Positions 1 to 6,842 of a stretch of 9,616 nt of DNA are shown here, one piece after another. Source of the stretch: Clostridia bacterium (lineage in GTDB: Bacteria; Bacillota; Clostridia; Oscillospirales; Acutalibacteraceae). The stretch is taken from assembly GCA_900754145.1 (NCBI GenBank), contig CAAEBW010000240.1, positions 1-9,616 of the forward strand. The letters run 5' to 3'. Under the pieces are notes generated by a model, which saw only the letters and a list, made by a program, of their open reading frames with translations, ran no database searches and was not told the origin of the DNA. Position numbers and translations under genes: made by a program. The first letter of the stretch is position 1; every line of letters begins with the position of its first letter.

Positions 1-525
1 CCTATGGGCTTTGAGGTTTTAAGCGAAAACGATTTGGAAAAGCCCCTGCCCGAGGTTGAGGAAACGGGCGTCACCTATGAGGAAAACGCCCTTTTAAAGG
101 CGCATTCGGGTCTTAAGGAAACAGGGCTTATCACGGTTGCGGACGATTCGGGCTTAAGCGTCGATATTTTAGACGGCGCGCCGGGGCTTTATTCCGCACG
201 CTATTCGGGAACGGGGGCTACCTATGCTTCAAATAACGAAAAGCTTTTGGCGGCGCTTGACGGCGTACCGAGGGATAAGCGCACCGCGACCTTTGTTTCG
301 GCTATTGCCTGCGTTTTCCCCGACGGCAGAGAATTTACCGTAAGGGGCGAGTGTAAGGGCTATGTCGCCGATGAGTGCAGGGGAGCGGGTGGCTTCGGAT
401 ATGACCCGCTCTTTATATGCGAGGCGGGCTGTTATGCTGAAATGACCCCCGAGGAAAAGGATAGGGTAAGCCACCGCGGAAATGCGCTGAGAGCCTTTAA
501 GAAAGAGCTTGTAAAATACATTTAA
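1..525 (+). CDS. rdgB: XTP/dITP diphosphatase (RdgB/HAM1), 5'-truncated
   Basis: This is the C-terminal part of a RdgB/HAM1 family nucleoside triphosphate pyrophosphatase. The family hydrolyses non-canonical purine nucleotides (dITP, ITP, XTP) to monophosphates and pyrophosphate, keeping them out of DNA and RNA. The reading frame is open from base 1. The ATG at base 4 is probably internal, because the family's N-terminal T-x-x-N-x-x-K nucleotide-binding segment (about 20 residues) is absent and should lie upstream of the window. Visible family signatures are the ADDSGL block with the following LDGAPGLYSARYSG, the GFGYDPLF block, and the C-terminal VSHRGNALRAF block that recognises the base. 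It is the first visible gene of a co-directional run; yhbY starts 12 bases after its stop. The family assignment is very secure; the true start cannot be seen. Confidence 0.95.
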   Translation, partial: PMGFEVLSENDLEKPLPEVEETGVTYEENALLKAHSGLKETGLITVADDSGLSVDILDGAPGLYSARYSGTGATYASNNEKLLAALDGVPRDKRTATFVSAIACVFPDGREFTVRGECKGYVADECRGAGGFGYDPLFICEAGCYAEMTPEEKDRVSHRGNALRAFKKELVKYI

Positions 526-537
526 ACGGAGAGTAAT

Positions 538-831
538 ATGTTAAACAGCAGACAGAGAGCGCAACTGCGCGGACTGGCAAACAGTATGGAAACGATTTTT
601 CAGGTTGGCAAATCGGGCGTAACCGAAAATACCGTGAAGCAGGTGAGAGACGCGCTTGAGGCAAGGGAGCTTATAAAGCTTCGCACCCTTGAAACCTGTC
701 CGACCTCCTCCCGCGAAACCGCAGAGGAAATCGCCGAAAAAACGGGAGCGGAGGTTGTTCAAGTTATCGGCACTCGCTTTGTGCTTTATAGGGAAAGCGA
801 AAACAATAAGCAGATAAAGCTTGTGAAATAA
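538..831 (+). CDS. yhbY: YhbY-type CRM-domain RNA-binding protein
   Basis: A 97-residue single-domain CRM (CRS1-YhbY) protein. The family binds pre-50S ribosomal particles and is believed to help large-subunit assembly in the cytoplasm. Diagnostic features are the N-terminal LNSRQRAQLRGLA helix, the GKSG loop near residues 24-27 (the CRM GxxG motif), the LIKLRTLE strand, and the C-terminal VVQVIGTRFVLYR strand. Length and layout match stand-alone bacterial YhbY proteins. The ATG at 538 has a GGAGAG Shine-Dalgarno about 8 bases upstream. The TAA stop shares its last base with the ATG of nadD, a yhbY-nadD pairing common in Firmicutes that indicates co-transcription and coupled translation. The domain is certain; the exact rRNA target cannot be read from sequence. 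Confidence 0.95.
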   Translation: MLNSRQRAQLRGLANSMETIFQVGKSGVTENTVKQVRDALEARELIKLRTLETCPTSSRETAEEIAEKTGAEVVQVIGTRFVLYRESENNKQIKLVK

Positions 832-1430
832 TGGGATATACGGCAATTTTCGGCGGAACCTTTAACCCTCCGCATATAGGGCATTACGAGATGCTGGCGG
901 CACTTGAAAAATGCCCGCAAATTGAGGAAATATGGCTTATGCCCGACAAAATACCGCCCCATAAGGTCTGCGATTTTTTAGCAAGCGATAAGGACAGGAT
1001 AGAAATGTGCCGCATTATCGCTAAAGACTTTAAAAAAGCGCGTCTTTGCCTTGCGGAGTTTAATCGCGAGGGCAAAAGCTATACCTACGATACCGTGACC
1101 GAGTTTTTAGAAAAATATCCCGATAAAAAATTCACCTTTGTCTGCGGCGGGGATATGCTGATTTCCTTTGATAAATGGTATAGGTATGAGGAGCTTATGA
1201 TAATGCTCCCCTTCACCGTTTTCAGGAGAACAGATACCGATAACGCCGAGTTTGACCGTATGGCGGAAAGGCTTTCCTTACAGGGAATGAAAATCACGGT
1301 TATGAGCGAGGTTATCACGGCGGTTTCGTCTTCTTATATAAGGAATGATTTAGAAAAATCGCGGGACTTACTGCCCGAGAAAATATATAATTATATTGAA
1401 AACAGAGGGATTTACTGTGACGGAAAATAA
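831..1430 (+). CDS. nadD: Nicotinate-nucleotide adenylyltransferase NadD
   Basis: NadD transfers AMP from ATP to nicotinate mononucleotide to give deamido-NAD, the penultimate step of NAD synthesis. The 199-residue protein is full length for the family. The N-terminal GGTFNPPHIGH (residues 8-18) is the nucleotidyltransferase GxFxPxHxGH signature that binds ATP phosphates. IPPHK (41-45), SYTYDT (83-88) and the DKWYRYEEL segment (114-122) are typical substrate-site blocks. SSSYIR (166-171) is the C-terminal S-[ST]-x-x-[IV]-R motif that contacts ATP. The ATG overlaps the yhbY stop by one base and no convincing Shine-Dalgarno precedes it, so translation probably relies on reinitiation by ribosomes finishing yhbY. 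The 3' end overlaps the start of yqeK, its usual neighbour. Confidence 0.97.
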   Translation: MGYTAIFGGTFNPPHIGHYEMLAALEKCPQIEEIWLMPDKIPPHKVCDFLASDKDRIEMCRIIAKDFKKARLCLAEFNREGKSYTYDTVTEFLEKYPDKKFTFVCGGDMLISFDKWYRYEELMIMLPFTVFRRTDTDNAEFDRMAERLSLQGMKITVMSEVITAVSSSYIRNDLEKSRDLLPEKIYNYIENRGIYCDGK

Positions 1431-1992
1431 GACCGATTACGAGTCACTTAAAGAGGTACTTAAGCAAAGACTTAACGAAAAACGGTATTATCATTCACTC
1501 TGCGTGGCGGACGAGGCAAAGCGGCTTGCCGAGAAATACGGCGGAGACATAGAAAAAGCTTACCTTGCGGGACTGCTCCACGATATTACAAAGAACGCGC
1601 CCGATGAAGAACACTTGCAAATCTTTAAAGAGTTTGGTATAATCTTAAACGATATTGAGAAAAATGCAAAAAAGCTGTGGCACGCGATGTCGGGCGCTCT
1701 TTATGTAAAGAATATTTTGGGAATAAGCGACCCCGAAATTATCGACGCTATACGCTATCACACCACCGCAAAGGCGGATATGTCCCTGCTTGCAAAAATA
1801 CTCTACCTTGCGGACTTTACCTCAAAGGACCGCGATTACGAGGATGTTGATGTGATAAGGGAGTATGTTGACGAGTCGCTCGGAAAAGCGTTTGTCTACG
1901 CTTTGCAGTATTCAATTACCGATTTAGTAAATCTGGGCAGAGCCGTCCATCCCGACACTGTAGAGGCTTACAATCAGGCTGTTTTAAAATAA
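1417..1992 (+). CDS. yqeK: HD-domain Ap4A hydrolase YqeK (symmetrical type)
   Basis: YqeK proteins are HD-superfamily metal-dependent hydrolases; characterised Gram-positive members cleave diadenosine tetraphosphate symmetrically into two ADP. I place the start at the GTG at 1417, which has an AGAGGGA Shine-Dalgarno six bases upstream and overlaps nadD by 14 bases, giving 191 residues. An in-frame TTG at 1396 is possible but lacks a good ribosome site. Numbered from the GTG, the metal-site residues are H26 (RYYHSL), H55-D56 (LLHDITK), H89 (LWHAMSG), H115 (IRYHTTA) and D133 (LYLADF), all in the expected order. The neighbour nadD is a classic partner; in some bacteria the two domains are fused. 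The family call is very secure; the substrate is inferred from the family. Confidence 0.94.
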   Translation: MTENKTDYESLKEVLKQRLNEKRYYHSLCVADEAKRLAEKYGGDIEKAYLAGLLHDITKNAPDEEHLQIFKEFGIILNDIEKNAKKLWHAMSGALYVKNILGISDPEIIDAIRYHTTAKADMSLLAKILYLADFTSKDRDYEDVDVIREYVDESLGKAFVYALQYSITDLVNLGRAVHPDTVEAYNQAVLK

Positions 1993-2010
1993 CAATTCGG
2001 AGGAATCAAT

Positions 2011-2376
2011 TTGGAAGCATTTGAAATTTTAAAAATTGCGGCTAACGCGTTAAATGCAAAAAAAGCAAGGGAGCTTAATGCCGTAAAGGTCGGTGACCTT
2101 ACGGTTTTAGCCGAATACTTTTTGATGTGCACCGCGACCTCTTCAACTCACGTTCGCGCCCTTGCGGATGAAGCAGAGGAAAAGCTTAATGAGGCGGGTG
2201 TTACTCCGCACCATATAGAGGGAAAAACCACGGGCTGGATAGTGCTTGACTACGGCTCGGTTATAATACATGTCTTCAGCCGCGACCAGCGCGAGTTCTA
2301 TGACCTCGATAAAATGTGGAGCGACGGCGAGCAGGTAAACTTAGATGAGATTCTTACCGAATCCGAGGGGGATTAA
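2011..2376 (+). CDS. rsfS: Ribosome silencing factor RsfS
   Basis: RsfS (Iojap/YbeB/DUF143 family) binds ribosomal protein uL14 on the 50S subunit and blocks joining with the 30S subunit, damping translation when nutrients are poor. The 121-residue protein has normal family length. It shows the conserved C-terminal half W-I-V-L-D-Y-G-x-V-I-I-H-V-F followed by [12 protein letters not shown], which is diagnostic. The start is a TTG at 2011, supported by a GGAGG Shine-Dalgarno at 1999-2003 with seven-base spacing; there is no closer ATG or GTG. It lies 18 bases after yqeK and two bases before leuS. In many Firmicutes a LytR-CpsA-Psr gene sits between yqeK and rsfS; here it is absent. Confidence 0.95.
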   Translation: MEAFEILKIAANALNAKKARELNAVKVGDLTVLAEYFLMCTATSSTHVRALADEAEEKLNEAGVTPHHIEGKTTGWIVLDYGSVIIHVFSRDQREFYDLDKMWSDGEQVNLDEILTESEGD

Positions 2377-2378
2377 TA

Positions 2379-4793
2379 ATGTCAAAGGCATACGATTACG
2401 CAAAAATTGAGAAGAAATGGCAGGATATTTGGGACGAAAAACAGACCTTCGCCGCAAAGGACGATTATTCTCTGCCTAAGTTTTACGGGCTTGTGGAGTT
2501 TCCCTACCCGTCGGGACAGGGACTTCATGTAGGTCACCCGCGCTCATATACGGCGCTTGATATTGTCTGCCGTAAAAAGCGGCTTGAGGGCTACAACGTG
2601 CTTTATCCTATGGGCTGGGACGCCTTCGGTCTTCCTACCGAAAACTTTGCGATAAAGAACCATATTCACCCCGCGGTTGTTACCGAAAAAAATATAGCCA
2701 ACTTTAAAAGACAGCTTAAGTCCTTGGGCTTTTCCTTTGACTGGAGCAGAGAAATAAATACCACCGACCCGTCCTACTATAAGTGGACCCAGTGGATTTT
2801 CCTCCAGCTTTTCAAAAAGGGACTTGCCTATAAAAAGAAAATGTCGGTCAACTGGTGCACCTCCTGCAAGTGCGTGCTTGCAAACGAGGAGGTTGTAAAC
2901 GGGCATTGCGAGCGTTGCGGCAGCGAGGTTGTTCATAAGGAAAAAAGCCAATGGATGCTTAAAATCACCGACTATGCCGAAAAGCTGCTCGACGGACTCG
3001 ACGACGTTGATTTTATCGACCGCGTAAAGACCCAACAGCGCAACTGGATAGGCCGCTCCTACGGTACGCAGGTTAAGTTTACCGCAAGCACAGGCGACGA
3101 GTTTGAAATCTTTACAACGAGAGCCGACACACTTTTCGGAGCTACATATATGGTTATGTCGCCCGAGCACCCGCTGATTGAAAAGTGGGCGGATAAAATT
3201 GAGAATATGGACGAGGTTTTGGCATACAAGCAAGAGGCGGCTAAAAAGTCGGACTTTGAGCGCACCGAGCTTGCAAAGGACAAGACGGGCGTTGAATTAA
3301 AGGGCGTCACCGCAATAAACCCCGTAAATAAAAAAGAGCTTCCGATTTTCATTTCGGACTATGTACTTATTTCCTACGGAACGGGCGCTATTATGGCGGT
3401 TCCTGCCCACGACGACCGCGACTGGGCGTTTGCAAAGAAGTTCGGACTGCCTATTATTGAGGTTGTTTCGGGCGGAGAGGATGTGGGGAGCGCACCATAT
3501 ACAGAATGTGCCACAGGCAAAATGGTTAATTCGGGCTTCCTTGACGGGCTTTCTGTGGAAGAGGCTAAAAAGGCAATGCAGAAGTGGCTTGTCGATAATA
3601 ATTTAGGCTTTGTTAAGACCAACTATAAGCTTCGCGACTGGGTCTTCTCCCGCCAGCGTTACTGGGGCGAGCCTATCCCGATAGTTTACTGCGAGAAATG
3701 CGGCTATGTTCCGCTTCCCGAAAGCGAACTGCCGTTGGTACTGCCGAATGTTGACTCCTACGAACCCACCGATAACGGCGAATCTCCCCTTGCAAAGATG
3801 ACCGATTGGGTTAACACCACCTGTCCCCATTGCGGCGGTCACGCGGTAAGGGAAACCGATACTATGCCCCAGTGGGCGGGCTCCTCGTGGTACTTCCTGC
3901 GCTACTGCGACCCGCATAATGACAAGGAATTTGCTTCTAAAGAGGCGCTCGAATACTGGTGCCCTGTAGACTGGTACAACGGCGGTATGGAGCACACCAC
4001 CCTGCACCTGCTTTACAGCCGTTTCTGGCATAAATTCCTTTATGATATCGGCGTTGTTCCCAATCCCGAGCCCTATGCAAAGCGTACAAGCCACGGTATG
4101 ATTTTGGGCGAAAACGGCGAGAAAATGTCGAAATCGCGCGGAAATGTCGTAAACCCCGACGATATTGTAAGGGACTACGGCGCGGACACAATGCGCGTTT
4201 ACGAAATGTTTATAGGCGACTTTGAAAAGGCGGCTCCCTGGAGCCAGTCATCAATAAAGGGCAGTAAGCGTTTCCTTGAAAAGGTTTGGGCACTAAATGA
4301 AAAGCTTACAGAGGGTGAAAATTACCGTCCCGAGCTTGAATCTGCCTTTAACCGCACAATTAAAAAGGTCACCGAGGATATAGAAGGTCTTAAAATGAAC
4401 ACCGCGATTGCGGCGCTTATGTCCTTGCTTAACGATATTCAGGCTACGGGCAGTATCACAAGGGGAGAGTACAGAACATACCTGCTTCTCTTAAACCCCT
4501 TCGCTCCCCATATGACCGAGGAGCTGTGGGAGCTCTGCGGTTTTAGCGGAATGTTAAACGAGGCAAAATGGCCGACCTTTGACCCCGCTAAATGCGTGGA
4601 TTCGGCTGTTGAGATTGCAATTCAGGTAAACGGCAAAATCAAGGCAAGAATTAACGTCCCCGCCGATATTGCCGCGCCCGACGCTATAGCCCTTGCAAAA
4701 AAGGATTCCGCTGTCGCACAGGCGGTAGAGGGCAAGACTGTAATCAAGGAGCTTTACGTTCCCAAAAAGCTTGTCAATATCGTTGTAAAATAA
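2379..4793 (+). CDS. leuS: Leucyl-tRNA synthetase
   Basis: A class Ia aminoacyl-tRNA synthetase that charges tRNA-Leu with leucine. At 804 residues it has the length typical of bacterial LeuRS. The HIGH-type motif is HVGH at residues 50-53, following PYPSGQGL. A zinc-type insertion carries Cys160, Cys163, Cys177 and Cys180. The CP1 editing domain shows the threonine-rich TTRADTLFG (246-254) and [15 protein letters not shown] (334-348), so post-transfer editing looks intact. A second cysteine set is at 438, 441, 482 and 485. The KMSKS signature is exact at 582-586, followed by RGN. The anticodon-binding region and a C-terminal domain ending in [12 protein letters not shown] and [14 protein letters not shown] complete the protein. 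The ATG follows GAGGGG at 2365-2370. It is co-transcribed with rsfS, and no T-box leader precedes it. Confidence 0.99.
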   Translation: MSKAYDYAKIEKKWQDIWDEKQTFAAKDDYSLPKFYGLVEFPYPSGQGLHVGHPRSYTALDIVCRKKRLEGYNVLYPMGWDAFGLPTENFAIKNHIHPAVVTEKNIANFKRQLKSLGFSFDWSREINTTDPSYYKWTQWIFLQLFKKGLAYKKKMSVNWCTSCKCVLANEEVVNGHCERCGSEVVHKEKSQWMLKITDYAEKLLDGLDDVDFIDRVKTQQRNWIGRSYGTQVKFTASTGDEFEIFTTRADTLFGATYMVMSPEHPLIEKWADKIENMDEVLAYKQEAAKKSDFERTELAKDKTGVELKGVTAINPVNKKELPIFISDYVLISYGTGAIMAVPAHDDRDWAFAKKFGLPIIEVVSGGEDVGSAPYTECATGKMVNSGFLDGLSVEEAKKAMQKWLVDNNLGFVKTNYKLRDWVFSRQRYWGEPIPIVYCEKCGYVPLPESELPLVLPNVDSYEPTDNGESPLAKMTDWVNTTCPHCGGHAVRETDTMPQWAGSSWYFLRYCDPHNDKEFASKEALEYWCPVDWYNGGMEHTTLHLLYSRFWHKFLYDIGVVPNPEPYAKRTSHGMILGENGEKMSKSRGNVVNPDDIVRDYGADTMRVYEMFIGDFEKAAPWSQSSIKGSKRFLEKVWALNEKLTEGENYRPELESAFNRTIKKVTEDIEGLKMNTAIAALMSLLNDIQATGSITRGEYRTYLLLLNPFAPHMTEELWELCGFSGMLNEAKWPTFDPAKCVDSAVEIAIQVNGKIKARINVPADIAAPDAIALAKKDSAVAQAVEGKTVIKELYVPKKLVNIVVK

Positions 4794-4800
4794 TTTGCTT

Positions 4801-4814
4801 TATTTTGCAAAATA
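4801..4814. repeat. 14-bp perfect palindrome upstream of the secG promoter
   Basis: The 14 bases TATTTTGCAAAATA read identically on both strands. They begin eight bases after the leuS stop and end five bases before the proposed secG -35 box. The TTTGCAA half-site recurs inverted as TTGCAAA at 4819-4825, overlapping the -35 box, and AATTTGC (4792-4798) pairs with GCAAATT (4821-4827). The arrangement could bind a dimeric regulator or be a weak AT-rich hairpin at the leuS 3' end. No T-run follows, so it is not a standard terminator. Function is inferred from position only. Confidence 0.4.
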
Positions 4815-4818
4815 TTTG

Positions 4819-4847
4819 TTGCAAATTTACTTTGTTTATGTTATTAT
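4819..4847 (+). promoter_or_regulatory. Sigma-A-type promoter for secG
   Basis: A TTGCAA -35 box (4819-4824) is separated by 17 bases from a TATTAT -10 box (4842-4847), in a very AT-rich stretch between leuS and secG. Transcription would start near 4854, leaving a short leader of about 28 bases containing the GGAGG ribosome site at 4869-4873. Four of six -35 bases and five of six -10 bases match consensus, and spacing is ideal. Confidence 0.72.
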
Positions 4848-4881
4848 ATAAAGTGTTATTTGTATTGTGGAGGTGTAATCT

Positions 4882-5130
4882 GTGAGTGCAGTTGAAATAA
4901 TCCTCGGAATCGCGGTTATTTTGGTTTCTCTTATAATCATCGCGGTCGTTCTCTTGCAGCAGGGTCACCGCGCGGGTATTAACGGCGCTATTTCGGGCGG
5001 AGCCGACACATTCCTTTCCAAAAACAAGGCAAGAACCGCCGATGCGCGCCTGTCGCGTATGACTAAGTACATTGCAATTCTTTTCTTTGTACTGGCGATT
5101 GTCGCTAACATTATCGCTTTAAGGGGATAG
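4882..5130 (+). CDS. secG: Preprotein translocase subunit SecG
   Basis: SecG is the small auxiliary subunit of the SecYEG protein-export channel in the cytoplasmic membrane. The 82-residue protein has the expected two hydrophobic helices, about residues 4-26 and 62-79, joined by a polar loop. The loop contains the family-typical QQG segment and an ISGGADTFLSKNKA stretch, followed by the basic RTADARLSRMTK segment that enters the second helix. The start is a GTG at 4882 with GGAGG at 4869-4873 and eight-base spacing. secG sits alone between its own promoter and the rpsU promoter. In many Clostridia it is followed by genes for RNase R and SmpB; these are absent here. No clear intrinsic terminator follows it, so some read-through into rpsU is possible. 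Confidence 0.93.
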   Translation: MSAVEIILGIAVILVSLIIIAVVLLQQGHRAGINGAISGGADTFLSKNKARTADARLSRMTKYIAILFFVLAIVANIIALRG

Positions 5131-5150
5131 CCCTTTGGCGGGACTTAAAG

Positions 5151-5176
5151 TATTTCTTGACTAACCTTAAGAAATA
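5151..5176. repeat. 8-bp inverted repeat over the rpsU -35 region
   Basis: TATTTCTT (5151-5158) and AAGAAATA (5169-5176) are perfect inverted copies separated by ten bases. The repeat straddles the rpsU -35 box at 5157-5162 and ends three bases before the -10 box. That centre-to-centre geometry, about 18 bases or nearly two helical turns, suits a dimeric DNA-binding regulator. A hairpin at the 3' end of the secG transcript is the alternative. No regulator can be named. Confidence 0.38.
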
Positions 5177-5185
5177 TTGTATAAT
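5157..5185 (+). promoter_or_regulatory. Near-consensus sigma-A promoter for rpsU
   Basis: TTGACT (5157-5162), a 17-base spacer and a perfect TATAAT (5180-5185) form an almost ideal vegetative promoter. Transcription would begin near 5192, giving a leader of roughly 48 bases before the rpsU ATG. Strength fits a ribosomal protein gene. This is the best promoter in the window. Confidence 0.88.
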
Positions 5186-5207
5186 AAGTCTTGCTATCGA
5201 ATTTAAA

Positions 5208-5232
5208 CCCCTGCTATTTTGCGGAGGGAGGG
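5208..5232 (+). promoter_or_regulatory. Strong double Shine-Dalgarno with possible masking hairpin (rpsU leader)
   Basis: The rpsU ribosome site is GGAGGGAGGG (5223-5232), a purine run offering two overlapping GGAGG registers, with the downstream one at the optimal distance from the ATG at 5240. CCCCTGC (5208-5214) can pair with GCGG plus GGG (5221-5224 and 5226-5228) around a TATTTT loop, bulging A5225. This would cover the first register. The hairpin was paired by hand and its stability was not computed. Confidence 0.45.
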
Positions 5233-5239
5233 AATATAA

Positions 5240-5416
5240 ATGAGTCAGGTTAGAATTAAAGAAAACGAGTCTCTCGATAACGCTTTGCGCCGCTTTAAAA
5301 GGCAAACCGCTAAGGACGGCGTTATACAGGAGGTTCGCAAGAGAGAGCATTATGAGAAGCCCTCTGTTAAGCGTAAAAAGAAGTCGGAAGCTGCTCGTAA
5401 AAGAAAGTTCCGCTAA
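5240..5416 (+). CDS. rpsU: 30S ribosomal protein bS21
   Basis: This 58-residue protein is bS21, a late-assembling protein of the 30S platform located near the 3' end of 16S rRNA and the anti-Shine-Dalgarno sequence. It begins [21 protein letters not shown], the standard bS21 N-terminus (V-x-[IV]-x-E-N-E-[SP]-[LI]-[DE]-x-A-L-R-R-F-[KR]-R). It continues with the [21 protein letters not shown] block and ends in a very basic tail of the form KRKFR. Length matches Firmicute bS21 (about 57-60 residues). The ATG at 5240 has an unusually strong purine-rich ribosome site. It forms a single-gene transcription unit with a strong promoter upstream and an intrinsic terminator 12 bases after its stop codon. 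Confidence 0.98.
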   Translation: MSQVRIKENESLDNALRRFKRQTAKDGVIQEVRKREHYEKPSVKRKKKSEAARKRKFR

Positions 5417-5428
5417 TATTTGGTTTTG

Positions 5429-5456
5429 AAAAAGCGGTTTTTTAAACCGCTTTTTT
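5429..5456 (+). terminator. Rho-independent terminator after rpsU
   Basis: AAAAAGCGGTTT (5429-5440) pairs perfectly with AAACCGCTTTTT (5444-5455) around a three-base TTT loop, and the 3' arm merges into a run of six T. The GCGG/CCGC core followed by the T-run is the classic intrinsic terminator form. The A-rich 5' side makes it potentially bidirectional. It separates rpsU from the yqeG run. Confidence 0.92.
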
Positions 5457-5472
5457 CTATTGTGAGGTAGTT

Positions 5473-5976
5473 ATGCTTTTAAAGCCCGATATAAAATTAA
5501 ACAGAATTACCGATATAAGTACAGAATTACTTAAAAAATACGGTATAAAAGCGCTTATACTCGATGTCGATAATACCCTTTCAACCCACCACGGCGAGGT
5601 TTTGACAGACGGACTTGAGGATTGGCTTAAAGCTATGCGGGAGGGCGGCATAGGGCTTGTTATTTTATCAAATTCAAAGCAGGCGCGTGTTGAACCGTTT
5701 GCAAAAAAAATATGTCTTCCCTTTATCAGTATGGGGCTTAAGCCCTTGCCCTTTAAGTTCTCTTCCGCGCGGAAGCTACTCGGCGCGAAGAAGAGCGAGA
5801 CCGCTATTGTCGGCGACCAGATTTTTACCGATACCTTAGGCGGCAACCTTTACGGGGTTACAACAATTTTGCTTGACCCTATTAAGCTTGAAAGCTCGAA
5901 AAGCTTTAAATTCAAGCGCAAAATCGAGCGCGCGGTATATAAAATTTACAGAATTAAAAACACGGAGGTAGAGTAA
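5473..5976 (+). CDS. yqeG: YqeG family HAD-IIIA phosphatase
   Basis: A 167-residue haloacid dehalogenase superfamily protein of the YqeG type, related to the phosphatidylglycerophosphatase GEP4 of mitochondria. HAD motif I is LDVDNTL with nucleophile D31 and general acid D33. Motif II is LSNS near residues 65-68. The conserved lysine is K90 in GLKPLP. The acidic motif is GDQIFTD at 114-120, with D115 and D120 as Mg2+ ligands. All catalytic residues are present, so it should be an active phosphatase. The substrate is not certain: a role on phosphatidylglycerophosphate is inferred from the GEP4 relationship. The ATG follows a TGAGGT ribosome site. It begins 17 bases after the rpsU terminator, with the next gene two bases after its stop. 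In other Firmicutes yqeG sits near yqeH, yhbY, nadD and yqeK, so it belongs to the same conserved neighbourhood. Confidence 0.92.
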   Translation: MLLKPDIKLNRITDISTELLKKYGIKALILDVDNTLSTHHGEVLTDGLEDWLKAMREGGIGLVILSNSKQARVEPFAKKICLPFISMGLKPLPFKFSSARKLLGAKKSETAIVGDQIFTDTLGGNLYGVTTILLDPIKLESSKSFKFKRKIERAVYKIYRIKNTEVE

Positions 5977-5978
5977 CT

Positions 5979-6830
5979 ATGCCGAAATTCGGACCCGCGG
6001 GTAATTCCGAAAGCTTTGCGGCGTTAGGCTATAAAAACAGCCTTCAGGTGCCCGAATATATTGTCAAGATGGGACTTGACTGCTATGAATACCAATGCGG
6101 CAGGGGAGTTAATATAGGCGAGGATAAAGCGAGAGAGCTGGGCATTAAGGCGAAGGCGGCGGGTATTTCGCTTTCACTTCACGCGCCGTATTATATTTCA
6201 ATGTCCTCGGTAGAGGAGGAAAAAAGGCTTAATTCAATTAACTATATTTTAGCCTCGGCTAAAGCGGTTGACGCTATGGGCGGGGACAGGATAGTCGTCC
6301 ACACGGGCTCCTGCGGTAAAATTACCCGTGAGCAGGCGCTCTCGCTTGCCTTGGATACGATGCAGAAAGCAATAGACGCACTCGACAGGGAGGGGCTTTC
6401 ACATATTCATATCTGCCCCGAAACTATGGGCAAGGTAAATCAGCTCGGTACTCTTTCGGAGGTTCTGGAGCTTTGCAGGCTTGACGAGCGGCTTATTCCC
6501 TGTATCGATTTCGGTCATCTGAACGCCCGAGATTTAGGTATTCTAAAAACAACGGCGGATTTTGAGAATATATTTACCTCAATACAAAACGCGCTCGGGA
6601 CGGACAGGCTTAAATGCTTTCATTCGCATTTTTCAAAAATTGAATACACTACAGGCGGCGAAAAGCGCCACCTTACCTTTGAGGATACGGTTTTCGGTCC
6701 TGATTTTGAACCTATGCTGGAGCTTACCTATAAGTACGGCTGTGACCCGACATTTATATGCGAATCGGCGGGAACACAGGCTGAGGACGCAAAGCAAATG
6801 AAGAATTATTATTTATCACTTGAAAAATAA
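5979..6830 (+). CDS. Endonuclease IV-like TIM-barrel protein (AP endonuclease family 2)
   Basis: A 283-residue protein with the fold and residue order of endonuclease IV (Nfo), which cuts DNA at abasic sites using three zinc ions. It opens with FGPAGNS. Candidate metal ligands line up well: H68 (LHAPYY), H108 (VVHTGS), E148 (CPETMGK), D177 and H180 (CIDFGHLNAR), H215 (CFHSHFSK), H231 (EKRH) and E262 (FICESAG). The E. coli enzyme uses D229 two residues before H231; here that position is lysine, K229, with E228 next to it. The protein could therefore be a repair nuclease of a divergent subfamily, or another member of the xylose isomerase-like superfamily. I leave the symbol blank for that reason. 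The ATG follows GGAGGT (5964-5969), which lies inside the end of yqeG, indicating coupled expression. Confidence 0.8.
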   Translation: MPKFGPAGNSESFAALGYKNSLQVPEYIVKMGLDCYEYQCGRGVNIGEDKARELGIKAKAAGISLSLHAPYYISMSSVEEEKRLNSINYILASAKAVDAMGGDRIVVHTGSCGKITREQALSLALDTMQKAIDALDREGLSHIHICPETMGKVNQLGTLSEVLELCRLDERLIPCIDFGHLNARDLGILKTTADFENIFTSIQNALGTDRLKCFHSHFSKIEYTTGGEKRHLTFEDTVFGPDFEPMLELTYKYGCDPTFICESAGTQAEDAKQMKNYYLSLEK

Positions 6831-6842
6831 AGAGGTGTTTCT

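Noticed and set aside
1396..1416. Upstream TTG start for yqeK giving seven extra residues
   Set aside because: The TTG at 1396 has no suitable Shine-Dalgarno, while the GTG at 1417 has AGAGGGA six bases upstream and keeps the normal family N-terminus.
2544..3233. Minus-strand open frame of 229 codons inside leuS
   Set aside because: It lies wholly within well-conserved leuS coding sequence, shows no family signature and has no ribosome site context; it is a shadow frame.
3361..3606. Plus-strand alternate-frame ORF within leuS
   Set aside because: It overlaps the LeuRS editing domain in another frame, with no domain or start signal.
4792..4827. AATTTGC/GCAAATT pairing as a leuS terminator
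   Set aside because: The stem is AT-rich with a 22-base loop and no T-run; the palindrome-operator explanation is at least as good.
5113..5141. Possible intrinsic terminator at the end of secG (AAGGG-GATAG-CCCTT with flanking CGC/GCG)
   Set aside because: The stem is only about five continuous pairs with an internal mismatch, and no T-run follows, so it was not annotated as a terminator.
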